A DNA stretch of 64,000 nucleotides from Mesostigma viride (taxonomy: Eukaryota > Streptophyta > Mesostigmatophyceae > Mesostigmatales > Mesostigmataceae): NCBI GenBank assembly GCA_009746045.1, contig RPFO01000080.1, positions 9,030,113 to 9,094,112 on the forward strand, read 5' to 3'. Position numbers and translations under genes: made by a program. The notes beneath the pieces were generated by a model. That model worked only from the letters and a program-made list of their open reading frames with translations, searched no databases and was not told the origin of the DNA. Positions 23,650 through 34,339 of the stretch are shown here, in pieces; position 1 is the stretch's first letter, and every line of letters begins with the position of its first letter.

Positions 23650-24277
23650 GGTGACGCCGCTATTGCTCATTCTATTAGACAACTCAGTGCTAAGCTGCAG
23701 TTACGCTGGTGTCATGCAACGGGACCGCCCGCAGTTAATTTACTAGGTAACCGTGTTTGCCTTGTCTTGAAATGTGCTTCTTTGTGCTCACATCCTTGTG
23801 ATCGAATCAGCCATCCCCTCCCACTCGACTGTACTGAGGACTAATGCTCACGTAACGCTGTTACGCATTAATTAATTAATTGAGTGTCCTTGTTTGGGCA
23901 GCAATGTCAAACAGAATGTCAAATCGACAATTTAAATAAAAGAAATAGCACATTCCGGCGCAGCACACCACCACCAGGCATACCGAAAGCACTTGGCTCG
24001 AAGCCAGCTCGTGTATCACTCCAGGCGCAAGTACAAAAATAAACCTACTTTCCCTCTCAAGGTGGCATCAAACCCACTTAAATCAGTCGTGATGTTGGTC
24101 AACAGGCCAACCGCCACATTTCAAAAACTAACTACATTTATTACGTTTATTGACAACATCATGCAACCTAGTCAGCAGAACTGGCGCAATCTCCCCAGAA
24201 CTACGTATCATCTATGTTGTGCATGAGTGGTGGGTTGGCCACCACACAAGGATATCGTCTCGTTGAGGACGCTAGTC
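23650..24277. other. Non-genic region downstream of PGDH
   Basis: No gene recognised. Should contain the PGDH 3' UTR and polyadenylation site. No clear TGTAA-type signal was found close to the stop codon on the minus strand. Confidence 0.4.
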
Positions 24278-27200
24278 TTAGATCTTGACGAACGCGACCT
24301 CATCAATGGCGGGGATGCCACGTACTGAAGCCATGACGGCAGGTGGAACCTCCCCATCCACACCCAGCGCGCTCACGGCCTGGGGACGGGAAACACGTGG
24401 GGGGGCAGGGACACCATCGCATGTGACGACGCGGCCGTCACACGACGCATGGAACCGAAGGGAAGAGGCAGGCGCACGACATATGCACGTGAGTAGCTTG
24501 TCTCATGCAACACAGTCACCATATCGAGCGACGTGACAAAGCAAACAAGGTTGAATCTAGTGTACAGCACATTCCCAGAGCATCCCATTCCTAGCGGCCC
24601 TAAGAGGGCTCTTGGGAGGTCACAAGGATGAGCGTCCTGGATTGGGAAGGGACAGGAAGGCCCCCAAACACCTGGGTGCCCCCAAAGTGCTCGCTTGCCT
24701 GCTTGTACCAAGGCAGACAAAATAGGTTCACCTGCTGTCTATCTGCGCGTATTTGCAGGAAACAGACAAAGGAGGCTCACCTGCTTGTTTGAGCTTACCG
24801 AAAATTAGGACTCATACTGCTTGCTTGCGCATTGCAAGAAGCACACACGAGCACACTCAACATCTTCTTCGATGAGACATGTTGAGACTAAATGAGACAT
24901 GATAGGGCGCTGTTGAATGGTACGAGATAAGACACTGTTTTCATTAAGACCAGATAAGGCACTGTGTTCGATGGTACGAGATAAGACACTGTTCGATTCG
25001 AGACAAGATCCGACATCATGTTCAAAGCGGCACGAACGCTCACCTGCTTGTTGGCAGACTTGCGAGAGACGGACATGAAGGCGATGTTGACCTTGGCGTC
25101 ACCCAGCCGCTTGCCGAGCGCGCCGATGATGCCTGGCTGGTCGTTCTGGCGCGTCAGCAGAAGGTTGCCCTCCATCGACACGTCCACCGCAAAGTTGCCC
25201 ATGCGCGTCAGGAAGGGCATGCCCGAGCGGACCTGTCAAAAGGGGACAGGACACCGTGGTAGGGGGGGAGGGGAGGGGAGAGAAAGAGCGGTAGGGGGGA
25301 GGGGAGGGGAGGGATAGAGCGGTAAAGGGAGAGAATGGGGATGGGCACAAGCGCGCGAGGAAGGGCAATGCGAGAGTCGACCTGGGGGAAAGAAATGGGG
25401 GAGACACACGGTGGAAACAAAAGGTGGATGCTAGGGGTGGAAACAAGGGAGGTGACCAAGGGGGGGACAAACAGGAAGGGGGAAAGAAAAGGGGGGCAGG
25501 CAGGCAGTGGTTAGGTGGGGTGGGGTGGTGGGGAAGACAGGCAGTCATTGGGGGGGGGGGGGCAGCAGCGATGGGAATGCAAGGGAACTGGCTGGGAAGA
25601 TGCACATAAGAAATGCTGTGCCCGAGCAGACCTGCGTGGCGGCCCGCAGTAATCATGAAAAAAGGTAGCGTGGGAAGGACATTGCCAAGTTTGACGTATG
25701 GGCGGTAATCAGTAAAACAGGCGTTGAAGGACATTGTGAAGTTGACATAAACCTAACATAAACCTAGCGCCACAAAGGGCATGCCCGAATCAACCTGATT
25801 GTGACAAGGGGGGTGGGGGTGGGGGAGGCTAATGTCACTCCTCAGTTTGTGGACAGGTGTCCCTGGGAGGTGGTACCGGCCACGGAGGGATGCCCCCCAA
25901 CACGGCATACGGTTCCTTGGCCGCTATACAATAGGCTAACCCCAACCATCCTTGCTTCCTCACCACCCAGCTTGCCCTCCACCGTGATGGGACCGGCCGC
26001 GATCGCAGACGCATGGGTGTTGGTCTCGCTGCCTCGTTCACTTCACAGTTCACCTCCTTGCCTCCCCATCCACCCGTCTTGCCCTCCCACCCACCTTGCC
26101 CTCCACGGCAATCGCGCCGTCCGCGATCGTGGACGCGTGGAAGTTGGTCTCGCTGCCGCGCAGCTCCACACAGATCTTGGCCAGCAGCGCCTCGCTGCCG
26201 CTGCCGTCATCCGCGGGCTCCACAATCTCCACGATGCGCAGGCCGCGCTGCTTGGCCAGGTAGTCGGCGTTGACCAGGTTGACAAACGCAGAGGAGACCT
26301 GCACAGTGGGGGGGGGACCACGGGCGAACATTTAGGGCACAAACAGGGAATACGGAGTGTATAGGACATATAGGGCATACATGGCACAGGCAGGGCACAA
26401 ACAGGGCATGGATAGAAGACGAGTGTGAGATGAAAGGGGAGTCGGCGTTGGCCAGGTTGCAACCAGGGTTAGGCGTAAAGGGGGTCAGGGACTTGACATA
26501 ACGTAAACACGAAAGATGGAAAAAAGGGTTACGTAAAGCGTAAAATCGACGTAAAGGTTTACGTGCTTAACGTAAAGACCTAACGTAAACGTAAAAACAT
26601 AAAACCGCATAAAAGCTCATGCAAAAGCTCATGATTTTCCACCAATTCATGGCAAAAACTAGACTCTGCTGGTCGTGCACCACCAGGCGCCGCGCCGACG
26701 CGGCGCCATTAGGCCTACAAGAGCTCATAATCTGCCGACATTCCCACACGGGTTTACGTTACGTCCACTTAACGTTACGTTTTTACGCGTAAAATGACGT
26801 AGAAAGGCAAGGTAAAGGACGACGTACGTCAATGCATTACGAGCCCATTTTTGCCACGTAAAGCGTAACGTAAAGCACACGTAATTAGGTCAACGCTCAC
26901 CAAGAAGTGTTCACGTAACGTAAACCCTTTTACGCCCAACGCTGGTTGCAACGCCGAGGAGACGGGAACACCTAGGGCACAGTTAGGGCACATAGGCAAT
27001 TGACTGCCCATTGAAGAGCGTGGGATGCAAGGGGTAGAGTCGGCGAACCAGGCAGACAGTCCATACACCCCGTGCGCATATTCGTTGGGTGGACTGACAA
27101 GATCAATACACCAGCGACGCACCGACTCCACCAGCCCCTTGATGACCATCGCCCACCGGCCACTTTCAATAAACAGCATTCCACTGGTATGGCCTAAACA

Positions 27201-30200
27201 AACAGCCACGCACGTACCGGCTCCACCAGGCCCTTGATCACCATTGCGCGCAGCAGCCTGGTGTCGAGGTCGTCACCGCGCGACGTCGAGTATGTGATCT
27301 TCACGTCGCGCACGCCCGACTGGGGGTGGCAAGGGAGGGAGGGTACCAAGGTGCGATGAGGTGTAAATTAAAGCATTCACCATCGTACCAGGACAGGACG
27401 ACTACCAGAGTCAACACACGCAGCCGGCATACTAGGTCAGATGCCTGGGTAGCAGATGTAAGTTAAGGGCCCAGGTATCGAATGGCTCGCGGATGTCCCT
27501 CTGCTGGGAAACATCACAGTAGATATAAAAACTTCCAGGTTGGGAAACATCCGAGTAGATATAAAAACTTCCAGGTTGGGAAACATCCGAGTAGATATAA
27601 ATACTTCCAGGTTGGGAAACATCCGAGTAGATATAAAAACTTCCAGGTTGGGAAACATCCGAGTAGATATAAAAACTTCCAGGTTGGCAAACATAAGAGT
27701 CGAATACAAAACTTCCGGGTTGGCAAACATCAGAGTCGAATACAAAACTTCCGGGTAGGGTCTCTGGAAGACTTATTCCGGGTACGGTCTCTGGAAGACT
27801 TATCGTTGAAGACATCTTATCATTGAAGACATTCCATGGAAGCACGACTCAGGTACAACACACGCACAAGGCCTGAGGTGCCAGCTGTCTTCCCCCCCCA
27901 CACCAATCCCCCTGCCCACCCTGCCACCCACCCCTCACCATCCCATCCTGCCAGGGCCAACAGCTGCCCACCCTGTAACCACCTTTGCTAGTGGCACAAG
28001 CCGGTCCCGAGACTCTGGCTTGCTCCCTAAACTAGGCGACCCGCAGGCCCCCAATGTATCCATCATTAACACGCCCCCCGCTCCCCCCACCTGGGTGACC
28101 AGCTGCCCCTCCCGGCTGCTAACATTATTACTAGCAGACATTTGTCCCCATCACTGGTCCTACTCCCCTCATCTCGGCTACCTTCATTACTAGCAGATGG
28201 TTGCCCCTATCACTCGTCCTATTCCTCTCACCTTGGCCACCAGCTGCACGGCCACGCGCCCCAAATTCTCGGCCAGCTTGACATAGGGGGTCAGCTCCGA
28301 CAGCACCTCCGCAGGGACCATGGGCGCGTTGACAGCGGTGGCCGCCAGCTCGCCGTTAAGGGCGCCCGCGACCGCCTCGGCAATCTCGACCGCGACGCCG
28401 GCCTGGTGGCGAATCGATACAGGTACATGGATGTATATATTACATTGGCAAGAAGATAAAAGCATAAATATGACTCCACCGAAACGCTGGCCTGGATATT
28501 AAAATATGTGGGGCATGTAAACCAACCAAGCAATTAGTATGGAGATAAACCAACCAAGCAATCAGTATGGAGATAAACCAACCAAGCAATTAGTATGGAG
28601 ATAAACCAACCAAGCAATTAGTATGGACATGTGGGTGGCAAGCAGCCAGGAATACGTTCAGGATCTCCCCGTAAGGCACGCTTGGTGTAAACAGACGCCC
28701 CAAGCACGGAAGCCCGTGTACCCGGAATACCTTGCACACACGCCCCCAAGCACGGAAGCACTTGTACCCAGAATACCTTGCACAACAAGCAAGTCATACA
28801 CGCGAGCGGCAGGAGAGTATGGGAGTCTTTAAAGCCCCGCCCGCTGAGCCTATTAAATGACAGAAACAACTGGTGCGACAGTTGCACACTCTTACTATCT
28901 TCAATCATTCATGGTGCGCCGTCACAGCCCATGATCCACCCGCGACTCGGGAGCGCATCATCCGACTACATGAACTGCCCGCATCTCACCTGCGCCTCCT
29001 GCGTGCTGGCGCCCAGGTGCGGCGTGCACAGCACATTCGCGCGCTTGATCAGGGGGTGGTCCTTGGCGGGGGGCTCCTCCGTAAACACGTCCAGCGCCGC
29101 CTGAACAAGCAAGGGTAAAGGGGTGACCAGCCATGACTAGGTGAACAGGTTAGCAACAGGATACTCTTCTGCAAACACGTCCAGCGCCGCCTGAAAAAGG
29201 GGGTGAGGGTTCTAGCAGCATGCGCAGATGAAGGCACGAGTAATAAAGCAACAGCGCCTATATAATAGATAATAGAGCCGCAAGTCCCCAACACCCCCCC
29301 CCACACACACTGCCTGGCCAGGAGTGACCGTCGCATATGCAGAAACAATTGCCGTGTTAATGGGCACGTTGTGTTGAAGGCGCATGGTTGGTAGTGCGGA
29401 AGGGAATTATAGAAGGGAGAGGTATTCGCGGAGAACAAGTTATAGGGGGGGGAGGTATTCGCGGAGAACAAGTTCGTCAGAGCAGACGGACAGGGTGAGG
29501 GGAAGGCGGAACGGAGGGGGGGGGGATCCAGGGGAAAGGAGGCAACGCGTTGGTCCATAAAACGGCAAAACAAATGGTATTCTGGGGTTGTTTCGGGGGG
29601 GGGGGGGGGGGGGGGAGGATACAACTAGCTACTGTTTAGGGACTACACGGTGCGTGGGAGTAATGCGTCATCATGCGTCATTCAGCTGCCGGGCATCTGG
29701 GGAAAGAAAACTAATAACAATTTATAGCATCAATAATAACAATGATGCACTGCGGCTCAGTGACCAACCTTGGGTCACAACAGTGCAGGCCGGAAAACAA
29801 ATCTATTCCGAGAATCACCACCACCACCTGCATCCAGCGCATAAAGCATGCCAACATGCTAGCTTTCACAACTCTCCGCCACTACATCGACTGCATCCTG
29901 CGAACAAGTCAAGCCAACATGATACCCTGTTAACTCACCGCCGCCACCTTGCCTGCATTGAGCGCATGCAACGTGCCAGCTCTCACGACTCACCGCCGCC
30001 ACCTTGCCCGAGTCGAGCGCGCGCCCAAGCGCATCCTCATCAATAACACCGCCACGCGCCACGTTGACGATGCGCGCGCCGTGCTTAATCCTGCGCACAT
30101 GTGTCGAGAGTGTGGTAATTTGTGTTGGGCACATGGGGGTTTGGTCACTCATGCGCATGGTTTACAAGGGTGCTTGACTACTGTGCACAGTGAAGGGCTT

Positions 30201-32900
30201 CCGGGACTATAATGGGCGGGGTTGGGGGGCAAGGGTGGTATAGGGGGGGGGGAGTGGCTGGAATGAAGCTAGCCCTGGGAATATCGAGGCGTTGCTGCTA
30301 CATGAAGGTGTTTATGAAAGGGGGGGGTGGGCTGGCCCTGAACTCCCGCATCCACCAACTTCTGCGCGCGTAGCGTCGCTCAACATCACATGCCGCTGCC
30401 ACCCACTTTGTACTGGTTCATCTTCACCACCCAACAGTCACGGCTAGCAACTATGGCCACCCACTTTGCGAATGCGGCGTCGCGGAACACCTCGTCGGTG
30501 GCACACAACCACTGTGGCTGCCCCATCTACATCCACACTCTGTGCCTTTGTACCCGCGCCTTGTTTGCCTTCCCCATCCACCCACTTTGCGAACGCGGCG
30601 TCGTTGAACATCTTGTCGGTGGCGGGCGTGAGCGGCATGTGCAGCGAGAAAAAGTCCCCCAGTTCCAGCGCCTCGTCAAAGGAGACCAGCCGCACGCCCA
30701 CCGCCTTGGCCCTGTCCTCGCTCGCGTACGGGTCGTGCGCCACCACGGTCATGCCCAGACCCTTGGCGCGGCGCGCAACCTCCGTGCCCACCTGCGCACG
30801 CCAGCATCATCAAAAGTGCCAGAAGGGAGAGCTATCAGCATCAGCCGCTACACTGGGTGGTGGGGCACTAGTTCTGCTCGCTGCCCACCGGTGCATGTAA
30901 GCGACAACGTCCGCACAAAGGTCACCCTCATCAGCACCAAACCGTGCCTGCCTGTCCATGCATGATGGCGGGGGGCAGGGCTGTCACCATCATCAGCACG
31001 AAACCGTGCCTGCCTGTGCATGCCAGCATGACAGGCTCAGCGGCCACCTGCATCCCACTTGCCCCCTTCCCAAACCCCCTTCTCAAACCCCCTTCTCATC
31101 TTTCCAAAGCCGCTTCTCACCTGGCTGAACCCCCTTCTCACCTTTCCAAAACCGATAACGGCCAGGGTCTTGTCCGCCAGTGACACACCCACAAACTGGT
31201 TGCGCTTCCACTCGCCTGCCAGGGGGGAGGGGGGCAGGGAGAAAGGGGGGGGGGAGGCAGGGGGGCAGGGGGCAGGAGAGCAGGTAAACCACGGAAGGCA
31301 CGTGTTTCGTGTATGATTATAACAGAGACGCACGAGGACAGGCCATCATGCTGTCCATGAGGCAGCCCATGTGTACACAATTACTGTACTGTACTGTACC
31401 AACACCGTCCAGGCCCCATCACATTCACCATGCAAACCATCAACCCATGACATGGATATGTAATACATAGTTGCCCCAACACTCCCTGGCGGATGATCCC
31501 CTGAACCTGAGACGCGTTGCGTCCGAACCGTTCAGCGCCACGTACTTTGGTCACACATGCAATCACCCAGCTGCCTCGCACGTGGCTAGTTGATAAGCAA
31601 ACCTCACTGGGACCCAAAACCTATCTACACCAGCGCTGCCAGGGCATTGCAGCCGAGCAATGAAATACCATCGCGGAGCCGTGAAACGTACCATCACCAT
31701 GCAGCCGTGGATTGCCACCAGAGCTGATGAATCGGAACCCTCGGATCATCAGGGCATCCGTGTACGTGTACGGATTAGCGGCGAACTATAGCTAGCATTA
31801 GCAATCAGATTGAACGAAGGAGGATGCCTTTTCTGTACTCCTGCCTGACCAGGGTCTGACAGGTACTTCTGACAAGTACCTGCTTGCCTGCCCGGCCAAT
31901 CATACCCATCCATTGCACCCCATCAAGTCACCTATACATTTGCCAGGCTATGCTGAACCCTACATGGTACACATGCCCCGCATGCACAATAACTATAGCC
32001 CACATACACACAGCAGCATGCTACTTCTGCAAGGCAGCATTGGCTATCATGCAGCATTGGTAATCAAGCCAACCTAGAATTGGCTACGTAGACCCTTGGG
32101 TGCTTTGTTATACATGCATATTTTGCTAAATATAGACATACCCTTCTTCAGGCTGGTGTTGGCCTGTGGGATGTTACGCGCCACGGTGGTCAGCAGGGCA
32201 ATGCCGTGCTCCGCCGCCGCCATAATGTTGGCGGTCGGGGCGTTGACGACCAGGCAGCCGACCTCGGTGGCGGCCACCAGGTCGACATTGTCGATACCCA
32301 CACCGGCACGGCCCACGACCTTGAGGCTTCCCTTGGAGGCTTGGAACACCTCCTGCAGGGGCCGCGTGTCAGTGCAGCAACCCACGGTGTGTTACGATCG
32401 ACGACATAGATGGTCTGCAGACTAGGATATACAAGAAGTAGAGAGCAGACCGCAATGGCCTCACGTGACTATGAGCTTACCTTGGTGACCTTCGTGCCAC
32501 TGCGCACGATCAGGGCGTCATATCCGGAGATTTTCTCGCACAGCTGGGCTGGCGTCAGGTCATAAATGCAATCCGCAACCATTCCCATCCTCTCCAGGAT
32601 TTGCACACCCTCCTTGCCGAGTTTCTCGGACACAAGCACGCGCGGCTTGGCGTCCGCGGCCGCATCGGCCATGGCAACCGTAACGCATTCCTGAGACTGG
32701 CTAGCCGGGCGCGAGGACTGCACGAGAACCTTGCCAAAGAAGCTGCTGGAGCAACGAGCCGAGTGCTTCCGGCTGCATTTTTGGGAGGGAGCAGCCTGGC
32801 GCTGCTTCTGAGCAGCGGAGGCGGAGCCCACAGTTACCCTACCAATGGAGCTAGCTATGACTGCCGAGGAGGAAGAGGCGGCCACCACAACGGACGCCAT
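24278..32900 (-). CDS. PGDH: D-3-phosphoglycerate dehydrogenase with ACT domain, 11 exons, putatively plastid-targeted
   Basis: Oxidises 3-phosphoglycerate with NAD+, the first step of the phosphorylated serine pathway. Exons on the minus strand: 32900-32481, 32352-32142, 31215-31142, 30791-30586, 30090-29994, 29100-28990, 28402-28232, 27319-27218, 26298-26095, 25232-25044, 24379-24278. All junctions are GT-AG with matching phase; 628 aa, normal for plastid PGDH. A Ser/Ala-rich transit-like leader (1 to about 80) precedes the substrate loop RSGTKV (133-138), AGVGID (156-161), Rossmann motif GFGKVG (232-237), catalytic Arg316 in NVARGG, Glu345 in FTEEPP and His364 in TPHLGAST, a regulatory intervening domain (about 400-550) and an ACT domain ([20 protein letters not shown], from about 555), usually the serine-sensing module. 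ATG at 32900 was chosen; an in-frame stop lies upstream. Introns carry echo arrays and a hAT MITE. Confidence 0.96.
24685..24800. repeat. Echoes of the PGDH exon 10 donor
   Basis: The exon 10 end (gctcacctgcttgttggcag at 25039) recurs as ggctcacctgcttgtttgag (24774) and ggttcacctgctgtctatct (24725), with a weaker copy near 24688. On the minus strand the echoes keep CAG|gtga. Confidence 0.75.
25250..25560. repeat. G-rich low-complexity sequence in PGDH intron 9
   Basis: Purine-rich tracts (ggggaggggagggg and similar) with a G11-12 run near 25550. These are candidate G-quadruplex sites on the DNA plus strand, i.e. C-rich in the transcript. Confidence 0.8.
25360..25800. repeat. Echoes of the PGDH exon 10 acceptor
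   Basis: The exon 10 start (plus strand aagggcatgcccgagcggac ctg, about 25214-25236) recurs at about 25361-25385, 25612-25637 and 25770-25798, between long G-rich tracts. Each copy reads ag|GT on the minus strand, so the acceptor AG is repeated with the first codons. Confidence 0.75.
25971..26040. repeat. Echo of the PGDH exon 9 3' end (about 65 bp)
   Basis: Repeats 26095-26160 with about 80% identity, 124 bp away (cttgccctccac..., gccgcgatcg, ttggtctcgctgcc). Here the donor has become AAG|ctgggt, so the splice site is lost although the coding similarity (a VEGK-type end) is clear. Confidence 0.9.
26437..26980. repeat. Echo of the PGDH exon 9 acceptor, interrupted by the hAT MITE
   Basis: gtcggcgttggccaggttgc before the MITE and gccgaggagacgggaacacc after it together match the exon 9 start (gtcggcgttgaccaggttga...gcagaggagacc, 26264-26300). 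A further diverged copy lies near 27028-27055. Confidence 0.85.
26464..26944. mobile_element. hAT-type MITE, 481 bp (PGDH intron 8)
   Basis: Ends cagggttaggcgtaaaggg and the inverted cagcgttgggcgtaaaaggg, flanked by the 8 bp duplication gttgcaac (26456-26463 and 26945-26952). CAG-type ends, an 8 bp duplication and dense subterminal acgtaaa motifs on both sides are typical of hAT elements. No coding capacity. It landed inside an older echo of the exon 9 start. Confidence 0.88.
27115..27165. repeat. Echo of the PGDH exon 8 donor
   Basis: ctccaccagccccttgatga at 27126 repeats ctccaccaggcccttgatca at 27221 (95 bp apart). On the minus strand it still reads VIKGLVES followed by gtgcgt. Confidence 0.88.
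27515..27765. repeat. 36 bp tandem repeat (about 7 copies) in PGDH intron 7
   Basis: Unit gtagatataaaaacttccag + gttgggaaacatccga. Because 36 is a multiple of 3, all frames without a stop stay open through it. The resulting repeat-peptide frames are not called as genes. Two shorter 'ggtacggtctctggaagac' units follow. Confidence 0.95.
28080..28231. repeat. Echo array of the PGDH exon 7 donor
   Basis: The exon end (ctcaccttggccaccagctg at 28226) is echoed near 28168 and 28088 (cacctgggtgaccagctgcc), with attactagcagac/atgg...tatcactcgtcctattcc blocks repeated between. The 28088 echo keeps CAG|gtggg on the minus strand. Confidence 0.75.
28515..28630. repeat. 28 bp tandem repeat (4 copies)
   Basis: Unit aaaccaaccaagcaattagt + atggagat in PGDH intron 6. 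A 52 bp two-copy repeat (ccaagcacggaagc...ataccttgcaca) follows at about 28695-28790. Confidence 0.95.
29165..29200. repeat. Echo of the PGDH exon 6 acceptor
   Basis: aacacgtccagcgccgcctg at 29174 is an exact 20 bp copy of the exon 6 start at 29084, 90 bp away. It carries the ag|G acceptor and the first codons (AALDVF). Confidence 0.9.
29596..29617. repeat. G homopolymer run
   Basis: Uninterrupted run of about 20 G in PGDH intron 5; likely length-variable and error-prone. Confidence 0.95.
29815..29993. repeat. Echo array of the PGDH exon 5 donor (about 55-60 bp unit)
   Basis: actcaccgccgccaccttgc at 29988 (real donor) is repeated at 29933 almost unchanged (GCG|gtgag kept). Diverged units containing ctccgcc/ctgcatc and gccaacatg lie upstream at about 29870 and 29820. 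Confidence 0.85.
30395..30515. repeat. Echoes of the PGDH exon 4 donor
   Basis: acccactttgcgaacgcggc (30580, real exon end) recurs as acccactttgcgaatgcggc (30459), extended for about 50 bp, and acccactttg alone (30401). The 30459 echo keeps GCAAA|gtgggt on the minus strand and codes a similar [12 protein letters not shown] segment. Confidence 0.9.
31065..31141. repeat. Echoes of the PGDH exon 3 donor
   Basis: Between 31070 and 31141, cttctcatctttccaaagcc, cttctcacctggctgaaccc and shorter cttctcaaaccccc units repeat the junction cttctcacctttccaaaacc at 31134. One echo (31125) reads ag|gtgag on the minus strand. Confidence 0.75.
31216..32141. other. PGDH intron 2
   Basis: 926 bp intron with no mobile element recognised beyond a C/G-rich stretch at its end (31217-31280). 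Confidence 0.7.
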
Positions 32901-33250
32901 TATTACCGTGGCCACCGGCAGACCCCGTCAAAATGGTTGGGGAAAAGGATTTTCGGCAGAGGGGCTGCTGCGATATGTAGGCTTTGCCACTTCGCGCAGG
33001 AACGAGCAGCGGGCTCACAAGCATGCCACCTCGTGGCGGGCGCGGCGTTCTCTCGATTGGAGCGACAGAATTAAAGAACATTCATGATTCAACAGACAAA
33101 ATACACTATGTACTGTCAAGCTGTAAGTACTTACTGAAAAAAGTGAAAATAGTGTGCTTTGGGAGCGGCGCGGCGACGTTGCAGTTGCCAGCTTTGAAGC
33201 GCCTGGAAAAATGCCGACAGGCGCAGCGCCTCTTCCTCTGGGGCCTGGGC
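32901..33250. other. Region upstream of PGDH
   Basis: Probable promoter and 5' UTR of PGDH on the minus strand. No recognisable core promoter motif. The GTG codon at 32915 that would extend the frame is preceded by a stop and was not used. Confidence 0.45.
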
Positions 33251-33254
33251 AAGA

Positions 33255-34115
33255 TGAGACAAGTTTTGCGGGCTTCGCCCGCGACATTACAGTAGAGTTT
33301 GTACTTTTTTGAGTTTTTTGTGGCGGTCCCCGGCCGGTGAGCCCCGGCTAGGGCCGGAGATGCCGGCGTGACACCACGTACCGGCCGCCGCCGACTGTGC
33401 CGGTGGCCGCCGGCGCTGTGAGCCCCGCCGGCCAAGGAGCGCGCCGCTAGCTTTAGGGGGTTCGACCGCCACAATGATCATGAGGGTAGTTCATCATGGC
33501 AAAAGTGAAAAGGGTGAATAAATAAAACTGAAGAAACGAGCAAAATGCATCGTCAAGCCCTGTTGATACTGGTCATTATGAAGTGAGATGAACCGCTATG
33601 CCGCACTGGACGCATGGTGATCCAACGCCGCCGGCCGTGGAAGGACTACTAGGGTAGTTGTCTGAGAGGAAAGACGCGAAGGCCGCGAGAGCCGCGTGGC
33701 TATCTCTATAGGAAGCGGACCTGCATGATGGACGGAGTGGGGAGACTGACAGAGGGTAACAAGAAAGGCTCAATTGATAGGGGAAACACACACACACACA
33801 CCGGACATGCACAGACTAGACAAGTTTTGCGGGCTTCACCCGCGACATTAGAGTTTGTACTTTTTTGTGGCGGCGTCCCCGGCCGGCGAGCCCCGGCTAG
33901 GGAGATGCCGGCGTGACTCCACGTACCGGCCGCCGCCGACTAGTGCCAGGCGGGTGGCCGGCGGCCGGCGCTTTGAGCCCCGCCGGCCAAGGAGCACGCG
34001 CTAGCTTTAGGGGTTTGACCGCCACAATGATCATGAGGTTTCATGGCAAAAGGGTGAATAAATAAAAAGAAACGAGCAAAATGCATGGTCAAGCCTTGTT
34101 GATATTGGTCATTAT
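33255..34115. repeat. Tandem duplication, unit about 563 bp
   Basis: The block starting gacaagttttgcgggcttcg (33257) recurs from 33820 with the same order: cccgcgacatta, ggcggc-rich stretch, gccccgccggccaagga, ctagctttagggg, gatcatgagg, catgg/cgtcaagcc and ggtcattatgaagtgaga. The part 33590-33800 recurs at 37029-37240. No gene. Confidence 0.85.
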
Positions 34116-34129
34116 GAAGTGAGACAACT

Positions 34130-34339
34130 ATCAAGGAGACAACCAGCGCAGGCCAGAAATCGGGAGAATTCGGACCATGGTAGCTCGAGCCTGCCGTTAC
34201 CTTGTCCGCGTACGTGTTCGAGTCGTTCAAGATGATCGATGAATATGAATGGTGATGGAAATGTGTAGCCTTGTGCATTGAAATTATGGCTGGCTTACGT
34301 GTAGAGCGACTAGATGACCTAGACGGTGGGGCCGGAAAC
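34130..34339. repeat. Interspersed repeat, left half interrupted by hAT element
   Basis: Matches 3720-3930; the right half continues at 35901-36015 and matches 3920-4030. The hAT element occupies the gap. Confidence 0.85.

Noticed and set aside
27432-27845. 12-residue repeat protein in PGDH intron 7
   Set aside because: A 36 bp intronic tandem repeat keeps frames open; it lies between two proven exons and has no similar protein.
32481-32915. PGDH start at GTG 32915
   Set aside because: ATG at 32900 gives a normal transit-like leader and lies after an in-frame stop a few codons upstream; GTG initiation is not expected for a nuclear gene.
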